Positions 26,765 to 36,257 are shown, counted from the first letter of the stretch. The stretch: 64,000 nt of DNA from CAVSRC01 sp963730325 (GCA_963730325.1 CAVSRC010000016.1:1-64000), one strand, 5' to 3'. Translations and numbers: made by a program. The notes: generated from the letters alone by a model not told the origin.

Positions 26765-27466
26765 TCAGTCGATACGGACGCGGCGCTCGGCCGTCGGCTC
26801 GCCGAAACGGGCGATGACCGTCTCGCCGGCGATCGCCCACTGTCCTTCGGCGACCTGCACATTGACGGCGAGCGGCAGGTAGACGTCGAGGCGCGAGCCG
26901 AAACGGATCAGGCCGATGCGCTGGCCGGCCGAGAGGTCCTCCCCCTCGGCGACGAAGCAACTGATGCGCCGGGCGACGAGGCCGGCGATCTGGACGACGC
27001 CGACCGGCCCATGCGCGGTTTCGAGGACGATGCCGTTGCGCTCATTGCCCTCGCTCGCCTTGTCGAGTTCGGCATTGATGAACTTGCCGGGCGTATAGAC
27101 GATGCGCGTGACCGAACCCGGCAGCGGCGCCCGGTTCACGTGGCAGTCGAACACGCTCATGAAGATCGATACGCGCCGGCGGCTCTGCTCGCCGAGGCCC
27201 AGCTCCTTGGGCGCCACGCCAATGGCAACCGCCGAGACGCGGCCGTCAGCCGGGCTGACGACGATATCGGGATCGAGCGGGGTGACGCGCGCCGGATCGC
27301 GGAAGAAATAGACGCACCAGGCGGTGAGGATGAGGAAGATCCAGAAGATCGGCTGCCAGAACCAGCCGAAGAACAGGGCGATGAACGCCAGGATGGCGAT
27401 AAACGGCAGGCCCTCGCGCCGGATCGGCACGAGCATGCTCCTCACTGAATCGAAGATGGATTCCAT
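26765..27466 (-). CDS. psd: Phosphatidylserine decarboxylase proenzyme
   Basis: A 233-residue short-form Psd that decarboxylates phosphatidylserine to phosphatidylethanolamine. It has two N-terminal membrane segments, then FFRDPARVTP, DIVVSPADGRVS, FDCHVNRAP and the autocleavage region IRFGSRLDVYLP, where serine of GSR becomes the pyruvoyl group. I selected the ATG at 27466, because AGGA stands seven bases upstream; a second ATG two codons before lies too close to that site. It is followed by pssA. Confidence 0.93.
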   Translation of the reverse strand: MESIFDSVRSMLVPIRREGLPFIAILAFIALFFGWFWQPIFWIFLILTAWCVYFFRDPARVTPLDPDIVVSPADGRVSAVAIGVAPKELGLGEQSRRRVSIFMSVFDCHVNRAPLPGSVTRIVYTPGKFINAELDKASEGNERNGIVLETAHGPVGVVQIAGLVARRISCFVAEGEDLSAGQRIGLIRFGSRLDVYLPLAVNVQVAEGQWAIAGETVIARFGEPTAERRVRID

Positions 27467-27568
27467 GGCCATTTCCTGCCGCGTTGGACGCCTAGAAAGC
27501 ACGGAACAGCGGCCAAGGAAAGCTGGGCAGGGGCTCTTCGATCCCGGCAAGACTGCCGACCGGGCCCC

Positions 27569-29506
27569 CTACTCCGCCGGTTCGATCTCGGCGTCGATGG
27601 CGCGCGGCCTGGCGTGGTCGATGGCCTCCGCCTCCCGGGCCGCACGCAACGCCTCTTCCGCCTCGGTCGCCTGGCGCTGGCGGTTCCACATGGAGGCGTA
27701 GAGGCCGTCCGCGGCGAGCAGTTCCCGGTGGGTACCGCGCTCGACGATGATGCCGTCGTCGAGGACGATGATCTCGTCGGCGTTGACGATGGTCGACAGA
27801 CGGTGGGCGATGACCAGTGTCGTGCGGTCGCGCGAGACGCGATCGAGCGCCGCCTGGATCTCGCGCTCGGTGTGGATGTCGAGCGCCGACGTCGCCTCGT
27901 CGAGAATGAGAATCGGCGGGCCCTTCAGGACCGTGCGGGCGATGGCGACACGCTGCTTCTCGCCGCCGGAGAGTTTCAGGCCGCGTTCGCCGACCTCGGT
28001 GCCGTAGCCGTCAGGCAGGCTGGCGATGAAATCGGCGATCTGCGCCGTCTCTGCCGCGGCGCGGACCTCCTCCTCGGTGGCGTCGGGGCGGCCGTAGCGG
28101 ATGTTGTAGGCAATCGTGTCGTTGAAGAGCACCGTATCCTGGGGAACCATGCCGATGGAACCGCGCAGGGACTCCTGCGTCACGTCGCGGATGTCCTGTC
28201 CGTCGACGGTAATGCGCCCGCCGGTCACCTCGTAGAAGCGGAAAAGCAGCCGCGAGACGGTCGACTTGCCGGCGCCCGACGGCCCGACGATGGCGACGGT
28301 ACGTCCCGGCGGCACGGCGAAGCTGATGCCCTTCAGGATCGGCCGCGAGGCGTCGTAATGGAAGGTGACATCCTCGAAGCGCACGGCGCTGCCGTCGACG
28401 ACGAGCGACTTGGCACCCGGCCTGTCGACGATCTCGGGGGCCACGTTGAGCAGGTCGAACATGGCCTCGATATCGATCAGGCCCTGCTTGATCTCGCGAT
28501 AGACCGTGCCGATGAAATTGAGCGGGATGGCGAGTTGCACGAGCAACGCGTTGATCAGCACGAAATCGCCGATGGTCTGCTCGCCGTGCATCACGGCGAG
28601 GCCCGACATGACCATGCAGATCGTCATGCCCGCGGTGAAGATGACGACCTGGCCGATGTTGAGCCAGGCGAGCGACGTCCAGATGCGGATCGCTGCCTTT
28701 TCGTAGCGCGCCATGGCGCGGTCGTAGCGACCGGCCTCCATGCGCTCGTTGCCGAAATACTTGACGGTCTCGAAATTGAGTAGCGAGTCGATCGCCTTGG
28801 AATGGGCGTCCTGGTCGGAATCGTTCATCGCCCGGCGGATCTGGATGCGCCAGTTCGAGGCCCTGACCGTGAACCAGATGTACAGAACGACCGTGACGGC
28901 GATGACGACGAGGTATTTCCAGTCGAACTGGTAGGCGATGACGACCGCGGCGAAGCCGAACTCCAGGAATGTCGGCAGCGTGTTGAGGATGGTGAAGCGG
29001 ACGACGATCTCGATGCCGTTGATGCCGCGCTCGATGATGCGCGACAGGCCGCCGGTGCGCCGCTGCAGGTGATAACGCAGCGACAGATCGTGCATGTGCA
29101 CGAAGGTCTTGTAGGCGAGATTGCGCACCGCATGCTGGCCGACGCGGGCGAAGAGCGCGTCGCGCAGGTTGTTGAACACGTTCATCAGGATGCGGCCGAC
29201 GCCGTTGGCGACGACCAGCATGATGGGAACGGCGAGAAGCGCCGCGAGGCCGACGGTGAGCGTGCCGCCGCTGCCGGCGGCAGGCGGCGTGGTGAGCGCG
29301 TCGGTCGCCCATTTATAGGTGAAGGGCACCAGCACGGTAACGAGCTTGGCGGCGACCAGCACGCCGAGCGCAAGGACTACCCGAAGTTTCAGGTCCGGCC
29401 GCTCGCTCGGCCACATATAGGGCCACAGGTCGCGCAGTGTTGCGAACATGGATTTCTGCATGGCGGTGGCCGCCGACGGCGCGGATTTGGCGCTGGGCCG
29501 CCTCAT
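27569..29506 (-). CDS. Atm1-type ABC exporter
   Basis: A 645-residue half-transporter with a six-helix membrane domain (about residues 40-330) and an ATPase domain (about 370-610). Walker A is GPSGAGKST, signature LSGGEKQRVAIAR, Walker B ILILDEATSALD and H-loop IAHRLSTI. Long, conserved segments such as LSRIIERGINGIEIVVRF and LINALLVQLAIPLNFIG place it with the Atm1/ABCB7 group, which in bacteria exports glutathione-bound metals and in mitochondria a sulfur compound. It works as a homodimer. The start overlaps the stop of an ArsR regulator by four bases (ATGA), pointing to control by metal or thiol stress. Confidence 0.9.
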   Translation of the reverse strand: MRRPSAKSAPSAATAMQKSMFATLRDLWPYMWPSERPDLKLRVVLALGVLVAAKLVTVLVPFTYKWATDALTTPPAAGSGGTLTVGLAALLAVPIMLVVANGVGRILMNVFNNLRDALFARVGQHAVRNLAYKTFVHMHDLSLRYHLQRRTGGLSRIIERGINGIEIVVRFTILNTLPTFLEFGFAAVVIAYQFDWKYLVVIAVTVVLYIWFTVRASNWRIQIRRAMNDSDQDAHSKAIDSLLNFETVKYFGNERMEAGRYDRAMARYEKAAIRIWTSLAWLNIGQVVIFTAGMTICMVMSGLAVMHGEQTIGDFVLINALLVQLAIPLNFIGTVYREIKQGLIDIEAMFDLLNVAPEIVDRPGAKSLVVDGSAVRFEDVTFHYDASRPILKGISFAVPPGRTVAIVGPSGAGKSTVSRLLFRFYEVTGGRITVDGQDIRDVTQESLRGSIGMVPQDTVLFNDTIAYNIRYGRPDATEEEVRAAAETAQIADFIASLPDGYGTEVGERGLKLSGGEKQRVAIARTVLKGPPILILDEATSALDIHTEREIQAALDRVSRDRTTLVIAHRLSTIVNADEIIVLDDGIIVERGTHRELLAADGLYASMWNRQRQATEAEEALRAAREAEAIDHARPRAIDAEIEPAE

Positions 29507-29808
29507 GGCACCGGCCTTTCACCGTCGAGATGCGCCATCGCCGCGACGACGGAGGCCAGCGCCTCACGATCGAGGCAATAGCAGGATCGCAGTCCGGAAA
29601 TATCGCCGTGGATGAGGCCGGCCTCGCGCAGCACCTTCAGATGCTGGGAGACCGTCGACTGGGCGAGCGGCAATCCGCTGACGATATCGCCGCAGCGGCA
29701 GCCGTCGCCGCCGGTTTTCAGGAGGGCGCGGACGATGCGCAAGCGTGCCGGATGGGCCAGCGCCTTGATGCGCCGGGCGAGAACCCGATCCTCGTCGTCA
29801 AAGGCCAT
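29503..29808 (-). CDS. ArsR-family regulator of the Atm1-type exporter
   Basis: A 101-residue winged-helix repressor. The recognition region is AQSTVSQHLKVLREAGLI, preceded by the HPARLRIVRALL helix. Two cysteine pairs, in GCRCGD (before the DNA-binding helices) and SCYCLD (in the wing/C-terminal part), could bind metal or sense thiol oxidation. Such regulators normally repress their own operon. The perfect dyad CATCGTAAAATTACGATG lies nine bases before the ATG, and the gene overlaps the exporter gene by ATGA, so both are predicted to be induced together. Confidence 0.88.
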   Translation of the reverse strand: MAFDDEDRVLARRIKALAHPARLRIVRALLKTGGDGCRCGDIVSGLPLAQSTVSQHLKVLREAGLIHGDISGLRSCYCLDREALASVVAAMAHLDGERPVP

Positions 29809-29816
29809 CCCGGCTC

Positions 29817-29834
29817 CATCGTAAAATTACGATG
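29817..29834. promoter_or_regulatory. Operator dyad of the ArsR/Atm1 operon
   Basis: CATCGTAA-AA-TTACGATG is a perfect 8-2-8 inverted repeat between promoter and start codon. On the minus strand TTGCAT (29863-29868 area) and TATTTG 16 bases downstream form a plausible promoter, with the dyad just past the -10. The location fits repression by the ArsR protein. Confidence 0.75.
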
Positions 29835-29967
29835 GGCCCCAAATAGCGCCCATAGCTTGGAATGCAAGGTCTTTTCGCACAAGCTCCACAGAGCGGACAA
29901 GCTTTCGCCCGTTCCCTGAGGCCTCTTTCCCTGCGGCTACACCCCTAGACCACACGAAAGGACACAG

Positions 29968-30405
29968 ATGAACTCGCCCAGCCCCGTTAGGAATGCCGCT
30001 GTCGCCGCCCTCGGCCTGCTCGCCGTCAGCTTCGCGGCCCTGCCCGCCTCAGCCCAGACGAACGGTGATTTCGTCGGCCAATGGTACTGCAAGTACAGCA
30101 TGCAGCCGTTCAGCGGCAATGCGATGGACAAGCACTACTGGGAGTTCCAGCTCGCGCTCTATGAGAACGCCAGCTACGAGATGCAGGGATTCTACTACAA
30201 TCCCGTCGTCGGGCAGGTTCCCGTCCAGGGCCAAGGCCAGTGGGAGATGACCCAGGAAGGCAATATCAGCGTCAATGGACAGCTGTTACGCCAGGGTTCC
30301 GGCTTGCAGCCCTTCCAGATGCTCCTTAAGCCGGCCGACGCCCGGAACCTCTACCTCCAGTTCCGCGGCAACACCCACATGACCAACATCACCTGCCAGC
30401 GCTAG
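29968..30405 (+). CDS. Secreted hypothetical protein
   Basis: A 145-residue protein with a signal peptide ending ASAQ (about residue 28). The mature part contains FVGQWYCKYSMQPFSGNAMDKHYWEFQL and a single late cysteine, giving two cysteines that could pair in the periplasm. The composition (many aromatic residues, beta-rich) suggests a small lipocalin-like or beta-sandwich fold, but that is a guess. AAGGA lies before the ATG. Convergent with the LysM gene; no known family recognised. Confidence 0.7.
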   Translation: MNSPSPVRNAAVAALGLLAVSFAALPASAQTNGDFVGQWYCKYSMQPFSGNAMDKHYWEFQLALYENASYEMQGFYYNPVVGQVPVQGQGQWEMTQEGNISVNGQLLRQGSGLQPFQMLLKPADARNLYLQFRGNTHMTNITCQR

Positions 30406-30437
30406 AGCCGCGGGTCCTCCGCCCACCTCTGTTCCGG

Positions 30438-32342
30438 CTAGTTCTTCGCCACGTCCGGGCTGACCGGCATGATGAAGACCTGGCCGGGGTAGATCCAATG
30501 CGGATTGCGGATCTGGTCCTTGTTCGCCTGGTAGAGCGTCGACCAGGTGATCCCCCGCCCCCAGGTGTTGCGGGCGATGCGCCACAGGTTGTCGCCCCTC
30601 TTGATGATGACGGTACGGACCTGAGGCAACTGACCGGACGTATCCGCACCGGAGGCGGCGCCGGTGTCACCGGACGCCTTGAGGTTGGCAACCTCGATCT
30701 CGCGCTCGAAGGGCACCTCGGCACGGGCCACTACGGTTCCATCCGCGCCGGAGAGCTGGTCGGCGCGCACATGATAGCTGCCCGGGGCGACTTCGTGATG
30801 GGTCTCCACCAGCCAGGTCCCGGACGGCGACGGTTTGGCCTCGCCTAGCGGCTGATCGTTGAGATAGACGCGTACCGTCTCGCCGGTGTTGGCCGTGCCG
30901 GCAACAAAGAGCGTACCGGCCGTATCGGCTTCCACGGCCGATACGGTGACCCCCGGCGTCGGCGGAGCCGGTTCGGCCGGCGGTGGCGCCTCGGCGACGG
31001 GCGTCTCTGCGGGTTGTCCGGCAGGTGCCTTCTCGGCGGTTCCTGGCGCTGCGGGCGCCGGCTCGGCGGTGCCGGGCTCGGGGGCAGCGGCCTCGCCCAT
31101 GTTCGCTGTCTCGGGCGCCGACGGCGCGGCTGCCGATTCGCCGCCCGCCGACGGCGCGGCGGAGGCCACCTGCTCTCCGCCGGGTGCGGCGGGTGTCCCG
31201 CTGCCCTTCGGCAGTTCGAACACGCGGCTCGGCGCATTCGGCGAATTCAGCACCACCAGAACGTCCTTCGAGCCGGGCTCGGGCACCTCAACCGCGACGC
31301 GCTCGTCGGAGAGCGTCGACACCCCACCGTCCTTCGTGGTCGTGCGGACGGCGAGGTCGTGGGTGCCCGGCTGCAAGGCATTGTCGAGCGCCATGGCCCA
31401 TTCGCCGCGATCGTTGGCGGTGGCGGTGGCAATGGCGGCAGCGCCGTCGAGCACCTCGACCTTGGATTCGGGCGCGGCCTGTCCGGCGACCACCGTCTCG
31501 CCCGAGGGCTCGACGCGCACCACGTCGAAGGACGGGACGACCGGCTCCGGCGCGGCCATGGCCGGGGCGGCGGGCTCTTGAGGCGCCGCAGCGGTCGGCG
31601 GCGGCTCGGCGGTGGCAACCTGCTGCTCGCCAGCCGGTGCCGGGGCTTCTGCAGACGGCTCGGCCTTGGCCTGGTCTGCCGGCGGGGCGCCGGTTGCCGG
31701 TGCTGGCGCTGCCGGCGTCTCGGTTGCCGGGGCGGCGGCCATCTGGTTGTCGTCGGCCGCCATGGGCGCGGCGGGCGTCTCCGTGGTCGGGGCGGCGGCC
31801 ATCTGGCCGTCGTCGGCCGCCATCGGCGCGGCGGGCGTCTCGGTGGTCGGGGCGGCGGCCATCTGGCCGTCGTCGGCCGCCATCGGCGCGGCGGGCGTCT
31901 CGGTGGTCGGGGCGGCAGCCATCTGGCCGTTATCGGCAGCGGGCGCCGCGGCCTCCGCCGTTGGCGCCTCGGCCATCTTCTGTTCGGTAGCGGCCGGAGC
32001 CGGCGGATTGGCCGTAGCATCCGCCATATCGCCGCCGGCCGGTGCCGGGGATTCGGTGGCAGCCGCCGGCGGATTCGCCGGGGCCTCGGCCATCGTGTCG
32101 TCGGCAGCGGACGGCGCCTCGGCCGCTGTGTCGCCGGCGGCGGGCGCCGGTTCCGCTTCGGTCAGCGCGGCTGGCGGAACGATCGGCTGGTCGCCGGGCG
32201 GCCCCATATCGTCGGATTCGGGCGGATTGCCGAGCAACGTTTCCTTCGGCTGGAGCTGGCCCAGCTCGTAATAGACCAGCCCGCCAACCATCAGGATGGC
32301 GACGACGAATACGATGAGACCGCTCAGTCGGCTATTCTTCAT
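30438..32342 (-). CDS. Membrane-anchored LysM protein with Pro/Ala repeats
   Basis: A 634-residue protein. An N-terminal membrane anchor (residues ~7-28) is followed by a ~250-residue region of Ala, Pro, Glu and Thr containing a 20-residue unit (QMAAAPTTETPAAPMAADDG) about four times. Two stretches look like Big/immunoglobulin-type domains (about 270-360 and 490-570; VSAVEADTAGTLFVAGTANTGE and relatives). The C-terminus is a LysM domain (GDNLWRIARNTWGRG...YPGQVFIMP) that should bind peptidoglycan. The long frame upstream of 32342 lacks the anchor and is not used. Likely a periplasmic envelope-spanning protein; LysM proteins with this layout are common in Rhizobiales. Confidence 0.85.
   Translation of the reverse strand: MKNSRLSGLIVFVVAILMVGGLVYYELGQLQPKETLLGNPPESDDMGPPGDQPIVPPAALTEAEPAPAAGDTAAEAPSAADDTMAEAPANPPAAATESPAPAGGDMADATANPPAPAATEQKMAEAPTAEAAAPAADNGQMAAAPTTETPAAPMAADDGQMAAAPTTETPAAPMAADDGQMAAAPTTETPAAPMAADDNQMAAAPATETPAAPAPATGAPPADQAKAEPSAEAPAPAGEQQVATAEPPPTAAAPQEPAAPAMAAPEPVVPSFDVVRVEPSGETVVAGQAAPESKVEVLDGAAAIATATANDRGEWAMALDNALQPGTHDLAVRTTTKDGGVSTLSDERVAVEVPEPGSKDVLVVLNSPNAPSRVFELPKGSGTPAAPGGEQVASAAPSAGGESAAAPSAPETANMGEAAAPEPGTAEPAPAAPGTAEKAPAGQPAETPVAEAPPPAEPAPPTPGVTVSAVEADTAGTLFVAGTANTGETVRVYLNDQPLGEAKPSPSGTWLVETHHEVAPGSYHVRADQLSGADGTVVARAEVPFEREIEVANLKASGDTGAASGADTSGQLPQVRTVIIKRGDNLWRIARNTWGRGITWSTLYQANKDQIRNPHWIYPGQVFIMPVSPDVAKN
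31741..31920. repeat. 60-bp tandem repeat in the LysM gene
   Basis: Three nearly identical 60-base units at 31741, 31801 and 31861, with degenerate partial units on both sides. They keep the reading frame and encode the 20-residue Ala/Pro/Thr unit. Copy number of such repeats often varies between strains by slippage. Confidence 0.9.
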
Positions 32343-32467
32343 ATGACACCCGATTAGGCGGCAGCGCGCCCAGGCAACTGTAGGGCCGGGCCGCGGGAGC
32401 CACAAGGTTCGTCACCGGCATTTGCACCATGCTTGACGGGCGACCTTGTGCGATGCAACACAGCCTT

Positions 32468-33085
32468 ATGGCCGAATTGAGAAGCATCTGCGTCTATTGC
32501 GGCGCCAATACAGGCGCGCGGCCGGACTATGCCCAGGCTGCCGAGGCGCTCGGCCGCGCCATCGCCGAATTGGGCACGCGGCTGGTCTATGGCGGTGGCG
32601 CCGTCGGCCTGATGGGCATCCTGGCCCGCGCGGCGATGGCGGCCGGAGGGCAGGTCACCGGCATCATTCCGCAGTTCCTCAAGGACCGCGAGCTGATGCT
32701 GCGCGAGGTGAACGATCTCATCGTCACCGCCGACATGCACGAGCGCAAGCGGCTGATGTTCGACCGCGCCGACGCCTTCGTGGCGCTGCCCGGCGGCATC
32801 GGGACGCTGGAAGAAGTGGTCGAGATGATGACCTGGGCGCAGCTCGACCAGCACGTCAAGCCGGTGCTGATCCTCAATCTCGACGGCTTCTACGACCCGC
32901 TGGTCGCGCTGTTCCGGCGGATGAACGAGGAAGGTTTCCTGCACAAGGGATTTGCCGGCGGCCGCGACGACCTGCCGGTGACCTTCGTCGATACGGTCGA
33001 CCAGGTGATCCCGACCATCCGCGCGGAACTCGCCAGGACGCCACAAGCGGAGCTGGAAGCCGGCGACGGCGCACGGCTGATGTGA
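32468..33085 (+). CDS. LOG-family protein (nucleoside 5'-monophosphate phosphoribohydrolase)
   Basis: A 205-residue Rossmann-fold protein of the LOG family, with the signature PGGIGTLEEVVEMMTW and the N-terminal ICVYCGAN. Plant and bacterial LOG proteins remove ribose-5-phosphate from cytokinin or purine nucleotides; many were once labelled lysine decarboxylases. The start is uncertain: ATG codons at 32453 and 32468 are both in frame and neither has a good ribosome site, so I took the one closest to the conserved core. It diverges from the LysM gene and converges with the MFS gene. Confidence 0.88.
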   Translation: MAELRSICVYCGANTGARPDYAQAAEALGRAIAELGTRLVYGGGAVGLMGILARAAMAAGGQVTGIIPQFLKDRELMLREVNDLIVTADMHERKRLMFDRADAFVALPGGIGTLEEVVEMMTWAQLDQHVKPVLILNLDGFYDPLVALFRRMNEEGFLHKGFAGGRDDLPVTFVDTVDQVIPTIRAELARTPQAELEAGDGARLM

Positions 33086-33118
33086 GCCCCTCGTGACGTT
33101 CCGTTCGCGCGCCGGGCG

Positions 33119-34516
33119 CTACGTCGCCCTTTTCCGCTGATCCTTTTTGCCGGCGACAACTTCAATCAGCGTCATCGCGAGGAATCCCGCGATCAGATTG
33201 AGCACCAGGAGCACGATCAGCGGCACCGTGGGATCGTTCATGTGCGCGACGTATCCCAGGATCGCAGAGCCGGTGATGGCGAAGATTCCGCCCAGAACAT
33301 CGCTGATGGCTACCAGTCCAGGGCGTTCCTTCCCGGACGTCATGCCGATGAGGTACAGGTTGGCGCAGGAGCCTGCACCGCTTGAGCCGACGGCCAGAAG
33401 GAAGACCACGATCCCGTACAGCCAGATCTGTGTGACCAGGCCCGTGAAATCGAGAACGAGCGCGAATGCGGCGGATGAAGCGGCGATGAAGGTGCCGAGA
33501 ATGATGACGAGCTTGTTCGATTTCGTGGCGAGCTTCGCCCAGAGCGGGGCGCTGACGGCGATACCCGCGCTTGCCGCGATCACGAGAATGGAAAGCCCGT
33601 GCGGTGTGTGCGTGTGATAGCTCGCCGCATGGATGGTGTAGAACGGCATCGCCAGGGCCACCGACAGGAACAGAATGCGTGTAAGCATATAGCGGCGGAA
33701 CCACGGGTATCCGATGCCGGTCCGGAGCCCCTCCGTAAGTTCCAGCCAAAGATGCCTCCTCTGCAGGCCCCTGAGCACATTGATCCGATCTCGGTCCTGA
33801 TGATCGCCTATGCCAAAGGCATGATCCGGGCTGTCGGCATGCCCAGGCGGCTGGAGCGATTCCGTATCCCGCTCGCCCTCTTCCGCGATCAGGCGCAGGC
33901 CGATAATCGTGACGCCGCCAGCAACCATTGCGGCGATGCCCATCCAAAGAACGACGACGTGCCTGTGCAGCGTCGTGTCAGCGGCCAACAGGTCCCGGGT
34001 CAGCCCGGCGACCAGAATGGCGACCGTGCAGGAGATCATCGTCTGCGAGAATGAGAACCAACCCCGTTTCTCGGATGGGACGACGGCGCCGATGAGCTGG
34101 GCGTAGCCGACGTTCTTTATCCCTCTGCAGAGCCCCAGGATGACCGCTGCAGTGAGAAAGACCGCGACCACCACCGTGCGAGGCGCTCCATCCGAAATAA
34201 GCGCGACGGTCGCGAGCGTTGCCGCTGCCAGGATCATCGGTCCGAAGATCGAAAGCTTGGCGCGCCGGGATTGCTTCAGGAATGGTGCGATCAGCAATTC
34301 AGACGACAGCTGCGCCGCCATCCTCAGGGGCAGCACGAGCCCCACGAAGAAGACCGGCGCACCGAGTGCCAGATAGAGGAACGGCAGGACGAGCGTGGCG
34401 CTGGTCAGTTGCCCGGCGATCGACAGCGCGATCGCCGACGAGAGGGCAAGCGAGTAGTTCCATCGGAGATACCGGTCGCCAGCTTGCGACGACCCTGCCG
34501 CCAGATCCGCCATCAT
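33119..34516 (-). CDS. MFS transporter
   Basis: A 465-residue membrane protein with about 12 transmembrane helices and a hydrophilic loop of some 60 residues in the middle (around 205-265, with several Asp, Arg and His). Segments such as GLCRGIKNVGYAQLIGAVVPSEKRGWFSFSQTM resemble major facilitator permeases. No substrate-specific motif was recognised. Codon use appears less strictly G/C-ended than in the neighbours, so it could be a more recent arrival, though this is only an impression. Flanked by the convergent LOG gene and by cimA. Confidence 0.72.
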   Translation of the reverse strand: MMADLAAGSSQAGDRYLRWNYSLALSSAIALSIAGQLTSATLVLPFLYLALGAPVFFVGLVLPLRMAAQLSSELLIAPFLKQSRRAKLSIFGPMILAAATLATVALISDGAPRTVVVAVFLTAAVILGLCRGIKNVGYAQLIGAVVPSEKRGWFSFSQTMISCTVAILVAGLTRDLLAADTTLHRHVVVLWMGIAAMVAGGVTIIGLRLIAEEGERDTESLQPPGHADSPDHAFGIGDHQDRDRINVLRGLQRRHLWLELTEGLRTGIGYPWFRRYMLTRILFLSVALAMPFYTIHAASYHTHTPHGLSILVIAASAGIAVSAPLWAKLATKSNKLVIILGTFIAASSAAFALVLDFTGLVTQIWLYGIVVFLLAVGSSGAGSCANLYLIGMTSGKERPGLVAISDVLGGIFAITGSAILGYVAHMNDPTVPLIVLLVLNLIAGFLAMTLIEVVAGKKDQRKRAT

Positions 34517-34658
34517 CGCCCGTCGTCGTTCTGAGCTGTTCGGACAATACAGCTATCGCGTGCATGATCCAAAGCGGCCGCGATCCGGCGTAACGATCCG
34601 GTTCCCCGCCCTCAAACAGGTTGGGCGAAGGCTTAAGTCCCTCAGGCGAGGACCAAGT

Positions 34659-36257
34659 TCAGGCCGGCTCCACACCAGCCTTGAGCAGCTTGTAGACAAT
34701 CGAATCGTAGAGCGCCTCGAAGGAGGCATCGACGACGTTCTCCGACACGCCGACGGTGAACCACGAATCGCCGGACGAATCGCTCGATTCGATGAGCACG
34801 CGGGTGACCGCCTCGGTGCCGCCATTGAGGATACGCACCTTGTAGTCGACCAGTTCGAGGTCGCCGATGACGGTACGATAGACGCCGAGGTCCTTGCGCA
34901 GCGCGCGGTCGAGGGCGTTCACCGGGCCGTTGCCTTCGGCAACCGTGAGCAGCTTTTCGCCGCCGACGACGATCTTGACCACCGCTTCGGAGACGGTGAC
35001 CAGCTTGCCCAGCGCATTGTGGCGGCGCTCGACCGAGACGCGGAAGCCTTCGACGTCGAAATAGTCGGCGACGCTACCGAGAATGCGCCGCGCCAGCAGC
35101 TCGAAAGAGGCATTGGCGCCCTCATAGGAGTAGCCGATCGCCTCGCGCTCCTTGACCTCGCGCAGCAGCGTATCGAGGCGCTGGTCGTCCTTTTTTACCT
35201 CAATACCCATGCGGGCGAGTTCGGCCAGAACGTTGGACTTGCCGCCCTGATCGGACACCAGGATGTGGCGGCGGTTGCCGACCGCGTCGGGCACGACGTG
35301 CTCGTAGGTCTTCGGGTCCTTGGCGATGGCCGAGGCGTGAATGCCGGCCTTGGTGGCGAAGGCGCTGGCGCCGACATAGGGCGCCTGCCGGTTGGGGGCG
35401 CGGTTAAGCAACTCGTCGAAGCGGTGGGCGAGCGCGGTGAGGCCGCCGAGCCCCTCCATGGTGACACCGGTCTCGAAGCGCTCGGCATAGGCGGGCTTGA
35501 GCAGCAGTGTCGGGATCAGCGACATCATGCTGGCATTGCCGCAGCGCTCGCCGATGCCGTTGAGCGTGCCCTGGATCTGGCGGGCGCCAGCGCGCACGGC
35601 GGCCAGCGAATTGGCCACCGCCTGCTCGGTGTCGTTATGGGCGTGAATGCCGATGTGATCACCGGGCACCACCTTCACCACCGCGGCGACGATTGCCTCG
35701 ACCTCCTCGGGCAGGGTGCCGCCATTGGTGTCGCAGAGCACCACCCAGCGGGCGCCGGATTCATAAGCGGCCTTGGCGCAGGCAAGCGCGTATTCCGGAT
35801 TGGCCTTGTAGCCGTCGAAGAAATGCTCGGCGTCGAGCAGCACCTCCCTGCCCGCCTCCTTCGCCGCGGCCACCGACTGGCGGATGCCGTCGAGGTTCTC
35901 CTCTTGCGTTGCGCCGAGGGCGACGCGGACGTGATAGTCCCAGGTCTTGGCGACGAAGCAGATGGCGTCGGCGCTGGCCTCGATAAGGGCGCGCACGCCG
36001 GGATCGTTCGAGATGCTCACCCCTGCCCGCTTGGTCATGCCGAAGGCGGTAAAGGCTGCGCGGTTGGTGCGCTTGGCTTCGAAGAAGGCGGTATCGGTCG
36101 GGTTGGCGCCGGGATAGCCGCCCTCGACATAGTCGATGCCCAGCTCATCCAGCAGGCCGGCGATGAGGATCTTGTCCTCGAGCGTGAAGTCGATGCCGTT
36201 GGTCTGGGCACCGTCGCGCAGCGTGGTGTCGAAGAGATACAATCGTTCCTTACTCAT
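34659..36257 (-). CDS. cimA: (R)-citramalate synthase
   Basis: A 532-residue member of the LeuA/HCS family. It condenses acetyl-CoA and pyruvate to citramalate, the first step of a threonine-independent route to isoleucine. FDTTLRDGAQTNGIDFT begins the TIM barrel, HAHNDTEQAVANSLAA and GTLNGIGERCGNA give the metal and catalytic sites, and the last ~130 residues are the LeuA allosteric domain. Length and motifs favour CimA over 2-isopropylmalate synthase. The ATG at 36257 has AAGGA upstream. A copy of its first ~45 bases lies 77 bases upstream. Confidence 0.9.
   Translation of the reverse strand: MSKERLYLFDTTLRDGAQTNGIDFTLEDKILIAGLLDELGIDYVEGGYPGANPTDTAFFEAKRTNRAAFTAFGMTKRAGVSISNDPGVRALIEASADAICFVAKTWDYHVRVALGATQEENLDGIRQSVAAAKEAGREVLLDAEHFFDGYKANPEYALACAKAAYESGARWVVLCDTNGGTLPEEVEAIVAAVVKVVPGDHIGIHAHNDTEQAVANSLAAVRAGARQIQGTLNGIGERCGNASMMSLIPTLLLKPAYAERFETGVTMEGLGGLTALAHRFDELLNRAPNRQAPYVGASAFATKAGIHASAIAKDPKTYEHVVPDAVGNRRHILVSDQGGKSNVLAELARMGIEVKKDDQRLDTLLREVKEREAIGYSYEGANASFELLARRILGSVADYFDVEGFRVSVERRHNALGKLVTVSEAVVKIVVGGEKLLTVAEGNGPVNALDRALRKDLGVYRTVIGDLELVDYKVRILNGGTEAVTRVLIESSDSSGDSWFTVGVSENVVDASFEALYDSIVYKLLKAGVEPA

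Noticed and set aside
31741..31920. Repeat array considered as CRISPR
   Set aside because: Units are contiguous 60-base in-frame coding repeats without spacers.
31014..32357. 447-codon plus-strand frame over the LysM gene
   Set aside because: It is the antisense of the Ala/Pro repeat and consists of Gly/Arg low complexity.
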